In this document: positions 17,290-26,900 of the stretch, in pieces
Layout: each line of letters opens with the position of its first letter
Numbering within the stretch: position 1 is the stretch's first letter
NCBI RefSeq assembly: GCF_900141985.1
Contig: NZ_FQZK01000004.1
Span: 62,001-126,000, forward strand
Reading direction: 5' to 3'
DNA: 64,000 nt
DNA from: Nocardiopsis flavescens
GTDB lineage: Bacteria > Actinomycetota > Actinomycetes > Streptosporangiales > Streptosporangiaceae
Program-made: the position numbers and the translations under genes
Notes under the pieces: model-generated
Told to the model about the DNA's origin: nothing
Databases searched by the model: none
What the model saw: only the letters and a program-made list of their open reading frames with translations

Positions 17290-18948
17290 ATGGTGTGCGC
17301 GGGTTCGGACGGTGGACGGCCGGGCCGGCCGCGGGTCGTCCCGGAGGACGGGGACCCCTCGGCGGCCGAGTCGGAGGCGGATCCCGGCGGCGGGAGCGGG
17401 CTCCCCCGCGGTTGCCCCGCCCGGGCGTTCGCGCTGGAGCGGGAGTACGGGCGCTTCGAGGAGTCGCTGCCGATGTCGGGGTGGGGCATGGGCGGCCGCG
17501 CCTCGTTCGCCCCGCCGAGCGAGACGGCGCTGGCCGGGGACGCGGCGCAGACCGTGCCCCTGCGCGACCTGCTGGAGCTGGCCCGGTGGATCACCCCGGA
17601 GCGGCCGGTGACCTCGGCGGGGACGCTGGACGCCGGCGACGTGCGCGCGGCGGTGGAGGAGCTGGGGCTGTGGCCCGCGGTGTCGGAGGAGGCCGCGGCG
17701 GAGCGCTCCGAGCGGCTGCGGCGGCTGCGCAACGGCCGTGAGCTGCCCGAGTTCGCTGCGCTGTGGCGCGCGGCCGTGGAACTGGAGGTCATCGAGGTGG
17801 CCTCGGGGGTGGCCCGGCCCTGCGCCGGGATCGCGGACGGGGACCCGGAGGAGCTCCTGGACGTGTGGGAGGCCCTGTTCCTGTCGGCCGTCGAGGGGGA
17901 CGAGGTGCCCGGCCGGGAGGTCGGCGGGGACGAGGTGCTGGCGGCGGCCCTGTGCATGCTCCAGGAGATGCCGCGCGGCGCCGAGGTCCCGCTGATGGAC
18001 CTGGTGGACCTGGCGCGGGACCTGCGGCGCGACCGGCACCCGTCGGAGCCGGAGCACCTGGCCTATCCCGCGGTCATCGAGGCGATGTACGCCGGGGTGG
18101 TGCGGCTGGCCCGCGCCGGCGCCGTGCGGCTGGTCGGGCGCTCCCCCGCAGGGCTGCTGGTCCCGCACCGGCTGGGCCGCGGGCGGGCGCCCCGGCCGCT
18201 CTGGCCCGGGGCCCAGGAGACGACGTCCACCGAGCAGGTCGACGGGGCGGTGGCGCTCACCGCGCTGGGGCGCTACGGGGCCCAGCTGCTGCTTCCCGAG
18301 GGCGACCCGGCGTGGGCGGAGGTGCCCGCTCCGCGCGCCGGGGACGGCGGCGGGTCCGGGACCGGGGACACCGCCGGGTTCCTGGACTCGCTGAGCGCGC
18401 TCCCCCTGCGGTGGCACGCGGCCGAGGTGCAGCCGTGGCTGTCGGTGCGGACCGCGGCCCAGGCCGTGCGGGAGATCGCGGCCGCCGCGGCGGATCCCAC
18501 GCCGCTGGGCGCGCTGCGCCGCACGATCGGGGTGTCGGTGCTGTCGGTGGTGGGCGACGAGGCCGCGCCGGAGCTGCGCCTGCTGCTCGCGTCCGGGCGT
18601 CCGGAGGCGACCGGGCTGGCCGCCGGGGCCCTGATGGCCCTGCCCGGGACCTCCGCCGAAGAACACCGGAGGCTGCTCGCCGAGTACGGCCCGTGGTGGA
18701 CGATCGACACGGTCTCCGGCCTGCTGGCCCTGGGCGAGGAGCACCTCGACGAGCTGTTCGGCCCCGGGAACGGGGGGCGCCCCGACCCCCTCGGCGAACT
18801 CCTCCTCTCCGGGGAGGGCCGCGCGGGGCGCGTCGACCACCCCGCGGCCCTGCCGGTGCTGGAGGCCCTGGGCCGTCTGCACCCGGACGAGGAGGTCGCC
18901 TCGGCCGCGCGCCGGGCGGCGGACGAGGTCCGCGCCCGCCGGGGCTGA
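17290..18948 (+). CDS. Hypothetical protein with pRiA4b ORF3-like helical region
   Basis: A 552-residue soluble protein with a Gly/Pro-rich first 50 residues and then mostly helices. The segments LLELARWITPERPVTSAGTL, DVRAAVEELG and ELPEFAALWRAAVELEVIEV resemble the helical region in actinobacterial proteins related to plasmid pRiA4b ORF-3, often linked to SEC-C proteins. A related pattern recurs around residues 220-290 (LMDLVDLARDLR, YPAVIEAMYAGVVRLARAGA). HEAT-like helices near the C-terminus end in a charged tail. The ATG follows GAGCGGGG. No active site is visible. Family assignment is by memory of sequence pattern and is tentative. Confidence 0.6.
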   Translation: MVCAGSDGGRPGRPRVVPEDGDPSAAESEADPGGGSGLPRGCPARAFALEREYGRFEESLPMSGWGMGGRASFAPPSETALAGDAAQTVPLRDLLELARWITPERPVTSAGTLDAGDVRAAVEELGLWPAVSEEAAAERSERLRRLRNGRELPEFAALWRAAVELEVIEVASGVARPCAGIADGDPEELLDVWEALFLSAVEGDEVPGREVGGDEVLAAALCMLQEMPRGAEVPLMDLVDLARDLRRDRHPSEPEHLAYPAVIEAMYAGVVRLARAGAVRLVGRSPAGLLVPHRLGRGRAPRPLWPGAQETTSTEQVDGAVALTALGRYGAQLLLPEGDPAWAEVPAPRAGDGGGSGTGDTAGFLDSLSALPLRWHAAEVQPWLSVRTAAQAVREIAAAAADPTPLGALRRTIGVSVLSVVGDEAAPELRLLLASGRPEATGLAAGALMALPGTSAEEHRRLLAEYGPWWTIDTVSGLLALGEEHLDELFGPGNGGRPDPLGELLLSGEGRAGRVDHPAALPVLEALGRLHPDEEVASAARRAADEVRARRG

Positions 18949-19082
18949 CGGACACGGCCTTCCCGGGCGGGCCGTCCTCCCCGCCCGTCCGGGGCGCCGC
19001 CCGCCTCCCGGGCCCTCGGACCGGGGCTCCCCGCCCCGGTGGCCTATCGGGGACCAGGGCCCCGGGCCAGGGAGGCGGGCGG

Positions 19083-20435
19083 TCAGAAGTCGCAGCAGCA
19101 GTCGCAGTCGCAGGCGCCGTTGCACGGGCAGTCGCAGTATCCGCACCAGGCGTCGCGCCGCTTGCCCGACCAGGGTCCCGGATGGGGGTCGCGGCAGCAG
19201 AGCTGGCAGGTGCAGCACATGAACAGCGCGACCGCGCAGCCGGTGAGGGGTCCCCGGCGCTTGGGCGGGTGGTGCAGCCCCGGCGTGCCGCAACCGCACG
19301 AGGTGCAGCAGCCGCCGGAGTCGCGGCCGCCGCCCCCGTGGGAGCCGTGCCCTCCGCCTCCGGAGGGGTCGCCGCCCCCGTGGGGCCGTCCGCCGTACTG
19401 GCCCGGGGGGACGTGGCCGTAGCCGTGGGCCGGGTCCCGGGGGTGCCCGTGGGGGTGCTGCGGCCCGCCCGGCGGGTACTGCCCGGGGTGGTGGGGGTGG
19501 CCGGGTGGGTTCCCCCGGTGGTGGGGGTGGCCGGGTGGGTTCCCCCGGTGGTGGGGGTGGCCGTGGCCGGGCGGGTGGTGGCCCGCCTGGGAGAAGGTGC
19601 GGCCGACGGCGCGGCCGAGTTCGTGCACCAGCAGGGCGCGGACCAGGCGGTCGTCGGTGAACGCGGCCTCCTCCAGGGCGAGGCGCACCCCGAGCGCCGC
19701 TCCGTCGCACAGCCCGCGGGCCCGGTCGGGCCCGGTTCCGGTGGCGGTGAGCGGGTTCCAGGCACCGCGGGCCCGGTCCTCCTCCAGGTCCTCGACGGCG
19801 TCGAGGAGGTGGGCGATGCGGCCGAACAGGCGGCCCGCCTCGCGCAGCGGTCCGGCGTTGTCCGGGCGGCCGGCCAGGACGGCGGTGTGGGCGAACGCCT
19901 CCGCGGTGGCCTCCTCGGTGGGGGCGGTGACGGTGAGGACGTCGGTGCCGGGCCCGGCCGCGAGTTCGAGGTCGCGCTGGCGGTCGACGACGGCGAGGAG
20001 GGCGGAGCCGTCGAGGCCGAGCCCGTCGCCGGAGGCGGTGGCGCCGCGGCGCCAGCGCTCGGCCATCCGGCCCGCGAGGGTGCGCACCCCGCGGCGGGCG
20101 TAGACGCCGTCGCCGTCCTCGATGTGGTCGGTGATCTTGGCTGAGGCCAGCATCAGCGAGACCGCCGCGGCCAGGTGGGCGCCCGCGCCGTCGGCGACCC
20201 GGCCCCCGCGCATGCCGCGCAGGGGGCAGCGTCCGGCCTCGCGGGTCCCGGCCTGTTCCGGGGCCTGGGCGGCGGTGAGGACGGAGATGACGAGGCCGTC
20301 GTAGTTGGTGGCCATCCGGGAGACCTGGCCGTGGTCGTCCCGCAGGGCCAGACAGAGTCCGCACATGTGGGCCATCCACTCGTCCGCCAGCCCGTCGGGG
20401 AGGGTGTGCCGACAGGGACGCAGGATTCCGAACAC
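19083..20435 (-). CDS. DUF5685 protein with Cys/His-rich C-terminal tail
   Basis: A 450-residue protein. Residues 1-280 match DUF5685: it opens FGILRPCRHTLPDGL, then MAHMCGLCLALRDDHGQ, a TNYDGL motif and an all-helical body with DHIEDGDG and HLLDAVEDLEED. From about 285 the composition changes to His/Gly/Pro repeats (HPHHRGNPPG, two full copies and a third partial). A tail with about 22 cysteines follows, including CCTSCGCG, CCTCQLCC and CDCPCNGACDCDCCCDF. The tail looks metal-binding or suited to disulfide packing. The GTG follows AGAGGTGG. The function of the family is unknown to me. The tail could also be an added, rapidly changing extension. Confidence 0.75.
   Translation of the reverse strand: MFGILRPCRHTLPDGLADEWMAHMCGLCLALRDDHGQVSRMATNYDGLVISVLTAAQAPEQAGTREAGRCPLRGMRGGRVADGAGAHLAAAVSLMLASAKITDHIEDGDGVYARRGVRTLAGRMAERWRRGATASGDGLGLDGSALLAVVDRQRDLELAAGPGTDVLTVTAPTEEATAEAFAHTAVLAGRPDNAGPLREAGRLFGRIAHLLDAVEDLEEDRARGAWNPLTATGTGPDRARGLCDGAALGVRLALEEAAFTDDRLVRALLVHELGRAVGRTFSQAGHHPPGHGHPHHRGNPPGHPHHRGNPPGHPHHPGQYPPGGPQHPHGHPRDPAHGYGHVPPGQYGGRPHGGGDPSGGGGHGSHGGGGRDSGGCCTSCGCGTPGLHHPPKRRGPLTGCAVALFMCCTCQLCCRDPHPGPWSGKRRDAWCGYCDCPCNGACDCDCCCDF
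19487..19562 (+). repeat. 30-bp tandem repeats inside the DUF5685 gene
   Basis: Two perfect 30-bp units (19487-19516 and 19517-19546) and about half a third encode the decapeptide HPHHRGNPPG on the minus strand. Perfect identity at DNA level points to recent slippage or recombination. Confidence 0.9.
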
Positions 20436-20568
20436 CGGGCGCCACCTCTGTTTCCGAATCGTCGTGGTGCGATGGACGACGGTTCGATGCGCGGTGCGGC
20501 CTCCGGGTTCGGTCCGGTTCCAGGTGGGGGGCGGCGGCGCCGCCCCCCGGTGTCGGCCGCGGTCGGGG

Positions 20569-20751
20569 CTACCGGCCGCGGTCGGCGAGGCGCTGGAGGC
20601 GGACCACCTCGGCCTGCTGGTCGCGAAGCCGGCGGTTCATGCGGTCCCGGTGGTGGGACAGGACGGTCATGGCGAGGACGGCGACCCAGACGGATCCCAT
20701 CAGGAAGAACGTGACGGCTGTGGCCGCGATGAGGATGAGGGTGGCGTTCAT
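20569..20751 (-). CDS. Small single-pass membrane protein
   Basis: A 60-residue protein. A hydrophobic helix (residues about 3-31, containing LILIAATAVTFFLMGSVW) is followed by a charged coiled-coil-like helix (HRDRMNRRLRDQQAEVVRLQ) that would face the cytoplasm. The ATG follows GGAGG with 7-base spacing, which decides the start. Such small membrane proteins may tether a partner. It lies upstream of, and in the same direction as, the DUF5685 gene, but about 130 bases separate them. Function unknown. Confidence 0.65.
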   Translation of the reverse strand: MNATLILIAATAVTFFLMGSVWVAVLAMTVLSHHRDRMNRRLRDQQAEVVRLQRLADRGR

Positions 20752-20973
20752 GACGCACCTCCGATCCCCCGTACCGGGGATCTGTACGAAACCAGAGTGA
20801 TGTGCGGTGCGTGGCGAGACCGGATATCGGACCGCCGGGTCGAAGAAACTCACTGAGCCTCTGTGCCGCAGGCCTGGTTTCAGGCTAAATTGGGTTTTTC
20901 CACTGGGGGAAGCGCTCACTTCTGGCCGAAATGTGTACGTGCGCACATGCAAGGTACGGAAAGGGTACGCCTC

Positions 20974-22029
20974 ATGGACGACGACGCCCCCCGCACCCGG
21001 CGGGAGTACGCGGAGGCCCTCCGGGAACTCCGCCGGGGGCTGGGGTGCACCCCCGAAAGGCTCCTGCGGAACCGGCCGCTGCACCGGGCCCTGGCCCGCC
21101 GCCTCAGGGCGCGGGGCGAGGCCCCCGCACCCGACCGGCTCATCATGGCGCTGACCCGGTTGATCGAGTCGGTGGAGGACCCGCGGTCCCGCGGCTCCCT
21201 GCTCGTCGCGCTCCGCCTGGACCCGCGCTATCCGCAGTACTCGCTGACGGACCGGCGCAAGCACTACAACCGCGACCTCCAGCGCTCCCCCGACCCCGAA
21301 CTGCACCGCCTGTACGTCGACAGCCCCCGGAGCATGGAAAGGCGGGAGAACCGGGGCATCGAACAGGTGGCGTACTTCCTCAGCGCCGATCGGGAGGCCT
21401 CGGTCCCCGCGCACCTGATCGACTCCCCACTGCGCCCGATCGCGCCCCAGCGGGAACTCGCCATCGAGGCGATCTCCTATCTGTGCCGTTTTTCGGAAGA
21501 GGGGGTCCTGACGTCGCAGGACACCATTCGCTGGGTGCGGGCCCCCTCCCCGGACACGAACCCGGAACTATCCGTTACGCACCGGTATTTCAACGAGGAC
21601 CGGTCCGGCATTCTCGACCTGGAGGAGCTTTACGGATGCCGGGTGGTGGAACGCAAGGAAACGGTCAGCGGTGGGCTGATAGCCCGCATTCGGACGCACC
21701 GACACCTTGAGCCCGAGGACGGGCCGTTCTCCTTTGGTGTTCGCTTGAACACGAAGAGTGATGTACGATGCAGGCCAGTGGTCATGTGGCGCCCGCGAAC
21801 AGCGTTCACAAAGCGCATCGAGTTCCATTTGCAATTCCCTGAGTCGCGCTCACCCGTGCGCTCCTGGTGGTTCCAGAGCCCGAGGGAGATCGAGGGCGAA
21901 TTGGAACCCGATGCGTCCGAAGGACGGCACCTGACACACTACGATGGGGGAAGGTACGTGTACCGGATATTCGAAAATTCGGACATATCCCCTGACCTGC
22001 GTTACGGGATCTCCTGGGTCTGGCCGTGA
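20974..22029 (+). CDS. Hypothetical protein, low-GC C-terminal half
   Basis: The ATG at 20974 is preferred because AAAGGG lies eight bases before it and the product then opens MDDDAPRTRREYAEALRELR; a longer frame starts at 20863. The 351-residue protein has an N-terminal helical unit resembling the HTH-like start of many actinobacterial conflict proteins (ALRELRRGLGCTPERLLR). A region with paired charged helices follows, then a beta-rich C-terminal part (KRIEFHLQFPESRSP, RSWWFQSP, GISWVWP). GC falls sharply after 21500, unlike its neighbours, which suggests transfer. I do not recognise a family. Confidence 0.6.
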   Translation: MDDDAPRTRREYAEALRELRRGLGCTPERLLRNRPLHRALARRLRARGEAPAPDRLIMALTRLIESVEDPRSRGSLLVALRLDPRYPQYSLTDRRKHYNRDLQRSPDPELHRLYVDSPRSMERRENRGIEQVAYFLSADREASVPAHLIDSPLRPIAPQRELAIEAISYLCRFSEEGVLTSQDTIRWVRAPSPDTNPELSVTHRYFNEDRSGILDLEELYGCRVVERKETVSGGLIARIRTHRHLEPEDGPFSFGVRLNTKSDVRCRPVVMWRPRTAFTKRIEFHLQFPESRSPVRSWWFQSPREIEGELEPDASEGRHLTHYDGGRYVYRIFENSDISPDLRYGISWVWP

Positions 22030-22788
22030 TCCGCTTCAGCGGCCCACCCCGAGGAGCACAATGGAAAGAAGACCATGGAAAACGACGGATAACGCTCGGC
22101 TTCGACTGGCCCAGTGTTCTCGTGAGATCCCACTGGGCACAGCCTGGCGAACGTCAGCACTCTCCGTTGTCCATGCTCCCCTTCCCGAGGTCGCCTTTCC
22201 AGCCCGGCCCTCTGGATCCACACCCAAGGTAGCGCCCATTTCTTGGCTTTCCAAGGTTTTTTTCGGGAAATATCAAAGGCGCGAATCGGCCTCACTGGAG
22301 ACGTTTGAGGCGAATGGATATCGGGAATAACCATATTTCCTTCTCCGATCGCCGCCGTCCCGGATATCCCTCGCAGCGAGTCGGCGAAACGACCATAGCG
22401 CCCCTGCTTCCCCCTGGCCCCCGTGAGTACCGCAGGGGCGGGAAAAGAGGCCCTGGCCGGTAACCGCCGGTCGAACGCGGGGCGCGGAGCCGGGGCCCGG
22501 GCCGGTGCATCCTGGATACCCCCGTATCACCCGCGCACACGCCGGTGCGCGCCGGAGCCCGGCCGGGGCCGCGGGGGCGGGAGCCCGGCGGTGCGCGGAA
22601 GCCCGCTCCCGGTGAATTCGGCACCGGTCGGCGCCGCGTCCGTGTCCCCTCTCCGGGGGTCCCGGAAAAAGAGGAATTCCGTTCCGCGCATTTCCGGGAA
22701 CGGCGTCCGGGCCACCACCCGGGAGAGGCCTTTGGGGCGGCGGTCCGGGACGGAGCGGCGCGCGCCGTCCCGCGTCGCGCCACGGGGG
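22030..22788. other. Low-GC to GC-rich transition, no gene supported
   Basis: The low-GC composition of the preceding gene continues to about 22400 and then gives way to very GC-rich DNA. Several short frames exist on both strands, none with a ribosome site or protein-like features. This could be the edge of a transferred segment. Confidence 0.4.
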
Positions 22789-23853
22789 TCAGCGCAGGGA
22801 GGCGGAGCCGCAGCACTTCTTGTACTTGCGGCCCGAACCGCACCAGCAGGCCTGGTTGCGCTCGGGCGGCCAGGGGGCGACGTCCGGGGAGTCCGGGGCC
22901 GGGACCGCCGCGACCCAGGCGCGGAGGGTGCCCGGGTCGGCGGGGTCGAGGCCGTGCTCGGCGGCGAAGGCCGCCAGGCCGTCCGGGGTGACGGGGATGG
23001 TGCCCAGGTGCACGTCCGGGAAGCCGCGGGCCTGGGCGCGCAGGGTGAGTTCGATGCGCTGGTGGTGGGCGGACCCGTCGGCGCCGGCGGGCAGCAGGCC
23101 GTGCTCGCGCGCCTGCTCCAGGGCGGCGTGCGGGTAGAAGGCGTGGTTCTCGCGGACGGTCTCCGGGACCGGCCGGGGCGCGTCCGCCTGCCCGGGGAGG
23201 GGCCCGGAGAAGGCCTCGGACAGGTCCCCCTCGAACAACGGCGCGGCCGGCTCGTCCGTGCCGCCGGACATGCGGCGGAGTTCGGCGGCGGCGTCGGGCA
23301 GGTGGCGGTCGGCCTCGCGGGCGGCGAGGTCGTGGCCGTCCGGGGTGAGGCCGAGGCGTTCGCGAACGGCGGCCCGGCCCAGCAGGGGCAGGAGGCCGAT
23401 GCGGTTGAGGTCGGCGACGGTCTCGGCCGGTCCGGACAGGATGCTGCGGCACGCGATGTTGTAGCACTTCAGCGCGCGTTCGAGGGAGCCCTCGGCGGCG
23501 AACTCCTCGGCGAGGAGCAGGGCCGGGACCCGGTCGAGGCGGCCGGAGTCGAGGAGGTCGGCGATGAGCCGGTCGGCCGTGTCCGCCTCGCCGCGGCGGC
23601 GCAGCAGGGCGGCCAGGGCGTGGGTGGCGTACTGGCGGAGCGCCTCCTGCGGGGCGTGGGCGCGCAGGGCGTCCAGGAGGGCGCGGGCGCCGTCCGGGTC
23701 GGTCTCGCCCAGGTCCACGGCGGCGTCGAGGAGGAGGTGCGCGTCCGCGGAGGCGGCGAGGGCGGTGCGCCGGTGCTCGGGCAGGGGCAGGGCGTGGACC
23801 GCCTCCAGCAGGGGGCGCGGGAGGGCGGCGGGGACCGGCGGTGTTCCTGTCAT
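22789..23853 (-). CDS. SEC-C motif protein
   Basis: A 354-residue helical protein ending in a SEC-C zinc motif, RNQACWCGSGRKYKKCCG, four residues from the stop; this Cys-x-Cys...Cys-Cys motif is shared with the SecA tail. The body is TPR-like: repeated helix pairs such as ARALLDALRAHAPQEALRQY and ERALKCYNIACRS. The motif usually binds Zn and helps contacts with other proteins. It follows the large membrane-anchored gene in the same direction after 125 bases. SEC-C proteins are common near actinobacterial conflict genes, but no partner is proven here. Confidence 0.75.
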   Translation of the reverse strand: MTGTPPVPAALPRPLLEAVHALPLPEHRRTALAASADAHLLLDAAVDLGETDPDGARALLDALRAHAPQEALRQYATHALAALLRRRGEADTADRLIADLLDSGRLDRVPALLLAEEFAAEGSLERALKCYNIACRSILSGPAETVADLNRIGLLPLLGRAAVRERLGLTPDGHDLAAREADRHLPDAAAELRRMSGGTDEPAAPLFEGDLSEAFSGPLPGQADAPRPVPETVRENHAFYPHAALEQAREHGLLPAGADGSAHHQRIELTLRAQARGFPDVHLGTIPVTPDGLAAFAAEHGLDPADPGTLRAWVAAVPAPDSPDVAPWPPERNQACWCGSGRKYKKCCGSASLR

Positions 23854-23978
23854 CCCTCCAGGTTAGGAGCGGGTGCCACCCCGGCGCGCCGCCGCCGGAC
23901 GCGACCGGGGAAAGCCGTGGAAGGTCACACGCCGCCGGCTCCGTGCGGGCGCAGGGGTCGCGGAGCCGGGAGAGCCGG

Positions 23979-26900
23979 TCACAGCGGCCACCAGGGGGCG
24001 CCGGTGAGTGTGCCGAGGAGGTCGAGAGCGCCGGTCCCGAAGCGGGCGCCGGCCTCCAGGCCCGTGACGAGGAACGCGAAGAGGAGCAGCACCACCAGCA
24101 CGCGGGAGGGCCACCGGCGCCGCGGCGCCTCGACGGAGAGCGGTTCGTCGTCGTCCTCGCGGTCGAGCCAGGAGCGGTCCAGGCGGGCGACCTCGCGTCG
24201 GGAGTCCTGGAGTTCGCCGTGGTAGTGGTCGCGCTCGTCGCGCACGCGCTGGAGCTCGGAGCGTTCGGCCCGGACCGCGGCGCGGGCGTCGACGAGGTCG
24301 ACGCGCGCCTCCTCGGGGCCGTACTTGGTGAGCCACCGCTCCAGGCGGGCGAGGGGGAGGTCGGCGTACTGGGTGGGCCAGTTGTCGCCGGGGGCGACGT
24401 GGTCGGCGCGCTCGGGAACGGTCTCGGTGGCGTAGTCGGGGGCGGGGATCGCCTCCGTGCGGGTCCCGTCTCCGAAGGCGTCGGCCGGGGACCGGTCGCC
24501 GGCCCCGGGCTCCGCGGGTTCGGGGTGCGGGAAGAGGGGCGGGGCCTCGTCCGGGGTGCGCTCCGGAGCGGACTGGTACTCGTCCGGGCCGGGCGGTTCC
24601 GGCGTCGAGCGCATCGGGCGGCCTCCGAAGGCCCCCTCGGCGAGCGCGCGGACCCGGCCGTCGGCGCGCGACGCCTCCGGTTCGGGCTCGCGCGGGGCGT
24701 CGGCCGCCGCGGTGCCGGCGGCCGGGGTGTCGCGCCGGCCGCCCCGCTTGCGGAAGAGGCCGGTGCGGATGGGCGAGGGCGAACGCCGGGGTGTGTCGGC
24801 GGACACCGCCTCCTCCGGGGGTTCGGGGTCCGCGGTGGCGGGGGCGATCCGGGGTCGGCGGGATTCGTGGGGCTCGGGGGCGTCGAAGATGCGCGGGGGC
24901 CGGTCGTCCCGGGGCCGGGGCGAGGCGGGGAGGGGGGAATCGGGACCGGGGCCGGGATCCGTTTCGGTGCGCGGCGGGGCGAGGCGGGGGCGGTGCGGGT
25001 CGGACGCGTCGTCCCCCTCGGGCGCGGGTCCGGGGCCGACGGCGGACGCGGCGGACGGCCACAGCGCCTCGTCCGGGTCCGCGGAGGCGGGGGTGGGGGC
25101 GGGGGTGGGCGCGGAGGGGGAGCGCGGCCACAGGGGTTCGCCGGTGTCCGCCGGGGCGGGCGCGGAGTCGGTGTCCGCGGGTTCCACGGACGTCCGGCCG
25201 ATGGGGACCGCGGGGCCGGGAGGGGCCTGGGGTCCGGTCTCGTCGGTGCCCGGGGGATCGATCTCGGGCAAGGCCGCGGCGGCTTCGGCGGCGGCCTCCC
25301 GGGACGCCCAGGCCCGGGCAGGGAGGTCGTCGGAGAGGTCCCTGGCGCGGGTGGCGCTCCGGAACGGGGAGGGCGGCGGGGCGGAGGAGCCGCCGGTGTC
25401 GCCGGGGAGGGCTTCGGCCTCGGGCAGGTCGTCGCCGGAGTCGTCGGCTTCCACGGGGAAGGGCGGGCGGACGGGCCCGGTCGTCCCTTCGGTACCGGGG
25501 GGCGGCGGCGCGGGGGCGGGCGGCAGGGGGATGCCCGCGGGGCGGGGGTGGTCCGCGCGCTGCGCGGGATCGGTGGAGCCGCCGCGGAACGGCGGGGGCT
25601 CGGGCGGACCGTCCTCTGCGGTGGCAGAGGGGCGGACGCCGCTCCCGGAACCGGGGTGGTGAACGGGCGGCAGCGGTAGCCCCGTCCCCCCGGATGACAT
25701 GGGCTGAGAGGGGCCGGTGGGATCCTCGGTGCTCCCGGGGCGGGGGCGGCCGGTGGAACCGGGGTGGTGGCCGGTGTCGGCACCGGTCCCCGGAAGGGGC
25801 TCGGCGTCGGGGAGGTCGTCCTCGGCGGGTCGGGTCCCGCCGGGGGACAGGACATCGGTGCGGCCGGAGGCGGACGCGCCGCCACCGGAGTCCGCGGAGC
25901 GCGTGTGACCGGCGGGATCGGTGGAGCGTGCGGGGTCTCCGATGCCCCCGGGGAGGGAGCGCACCTCCGGCTGGTCCTCCGGCCGACCGTCGTGCGCGGC
26001 ACCGGCGGGGTGCGCGGGGTGGGTCGCGACCGCGGAAGGCGGCTCCGCTTCGGGCAAGCCGGTGTTCCGGGCGTCGCCGAGACCGGCGGGCCCGGATCGG
26101 CGGGCGCCGTCGGCCTCGGCCCCCGGGAGCGGCTCGGCCTCCGGCAGGTCGTCGTCCTCGGCACCGGTGGGACGGGGGTGACCGGTGGGATTTACGGGAC
26201 CGGTCGCCCTCCCGGAAGGGGGTTCACCCTCCGACAGGCCGCCGGTCCCCGCACCAGCGCCACGGTGAAGGCTCCCGGTACGGCCGCCCGTCCCGGACAC
26301 GTCCGCGGGAAGCGGCTCTGCGCCGGGCCGGTCGTCGCCCCCGGCACCACCGGGGACGGGCCTTCCGGGAGAAGGTGGCCCGGCCTCAGCGAGAGCATCG
26401 CCTCCCGCAGCGTCGGAACGGAAGCCGTCCGTACGCCCGTCGGCACGGGACCCGCCCCGGGGAAGCGGCCCGGCGCCGGGCAGGTCGTCGCCCACGGCAC
26501 CACCGGGACCACCGGGACCACCGGGGACGGTCCTCCCCGCGGGGGACGACCCACCCTCCGACGTCTCCTCGGCATCCCCACCACCGGAACGGAACCCGGC
26601 CCCCGGGAGCGGCTCGGTCTCCGGCAGGTCGTCGTCCTCGGTACCGGTGGGTTCACCGGGGACGACCATCCCGAAGGAGGGCGCCCCGCCCTCGGCGTGG
26701 GCACCGGCCCCCGCACCACCGGGACGGAAGCGGCCGACGGGGCCACCGGCGCCGATCCCGGGCAGGGGCTCGGCTTCGGGCAGGTCGTCTCCGGTGTCCT
26801 GGGCGTTCTGGGCGTCCACGGGGTGTGCCACCTCTTCGGGGCGGAGGGGATCGGGCGAGGCCTCGGGATCAGCCGGCCGAGCGGTGGCATCGACGCCTCC

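Noticed and set aside
16311-17741. 476-codon frame through the 1-kb spacer
   Set aside because: It lacks a ribosome site, has low-complexity composition and overlaps the better supported 552-residue gene.
19487-19562. CRISPR-like array
   Set aside because: The repeats are adjacent, in frame and code for HPHHRGNPPG inside a gene; there are no spacers.
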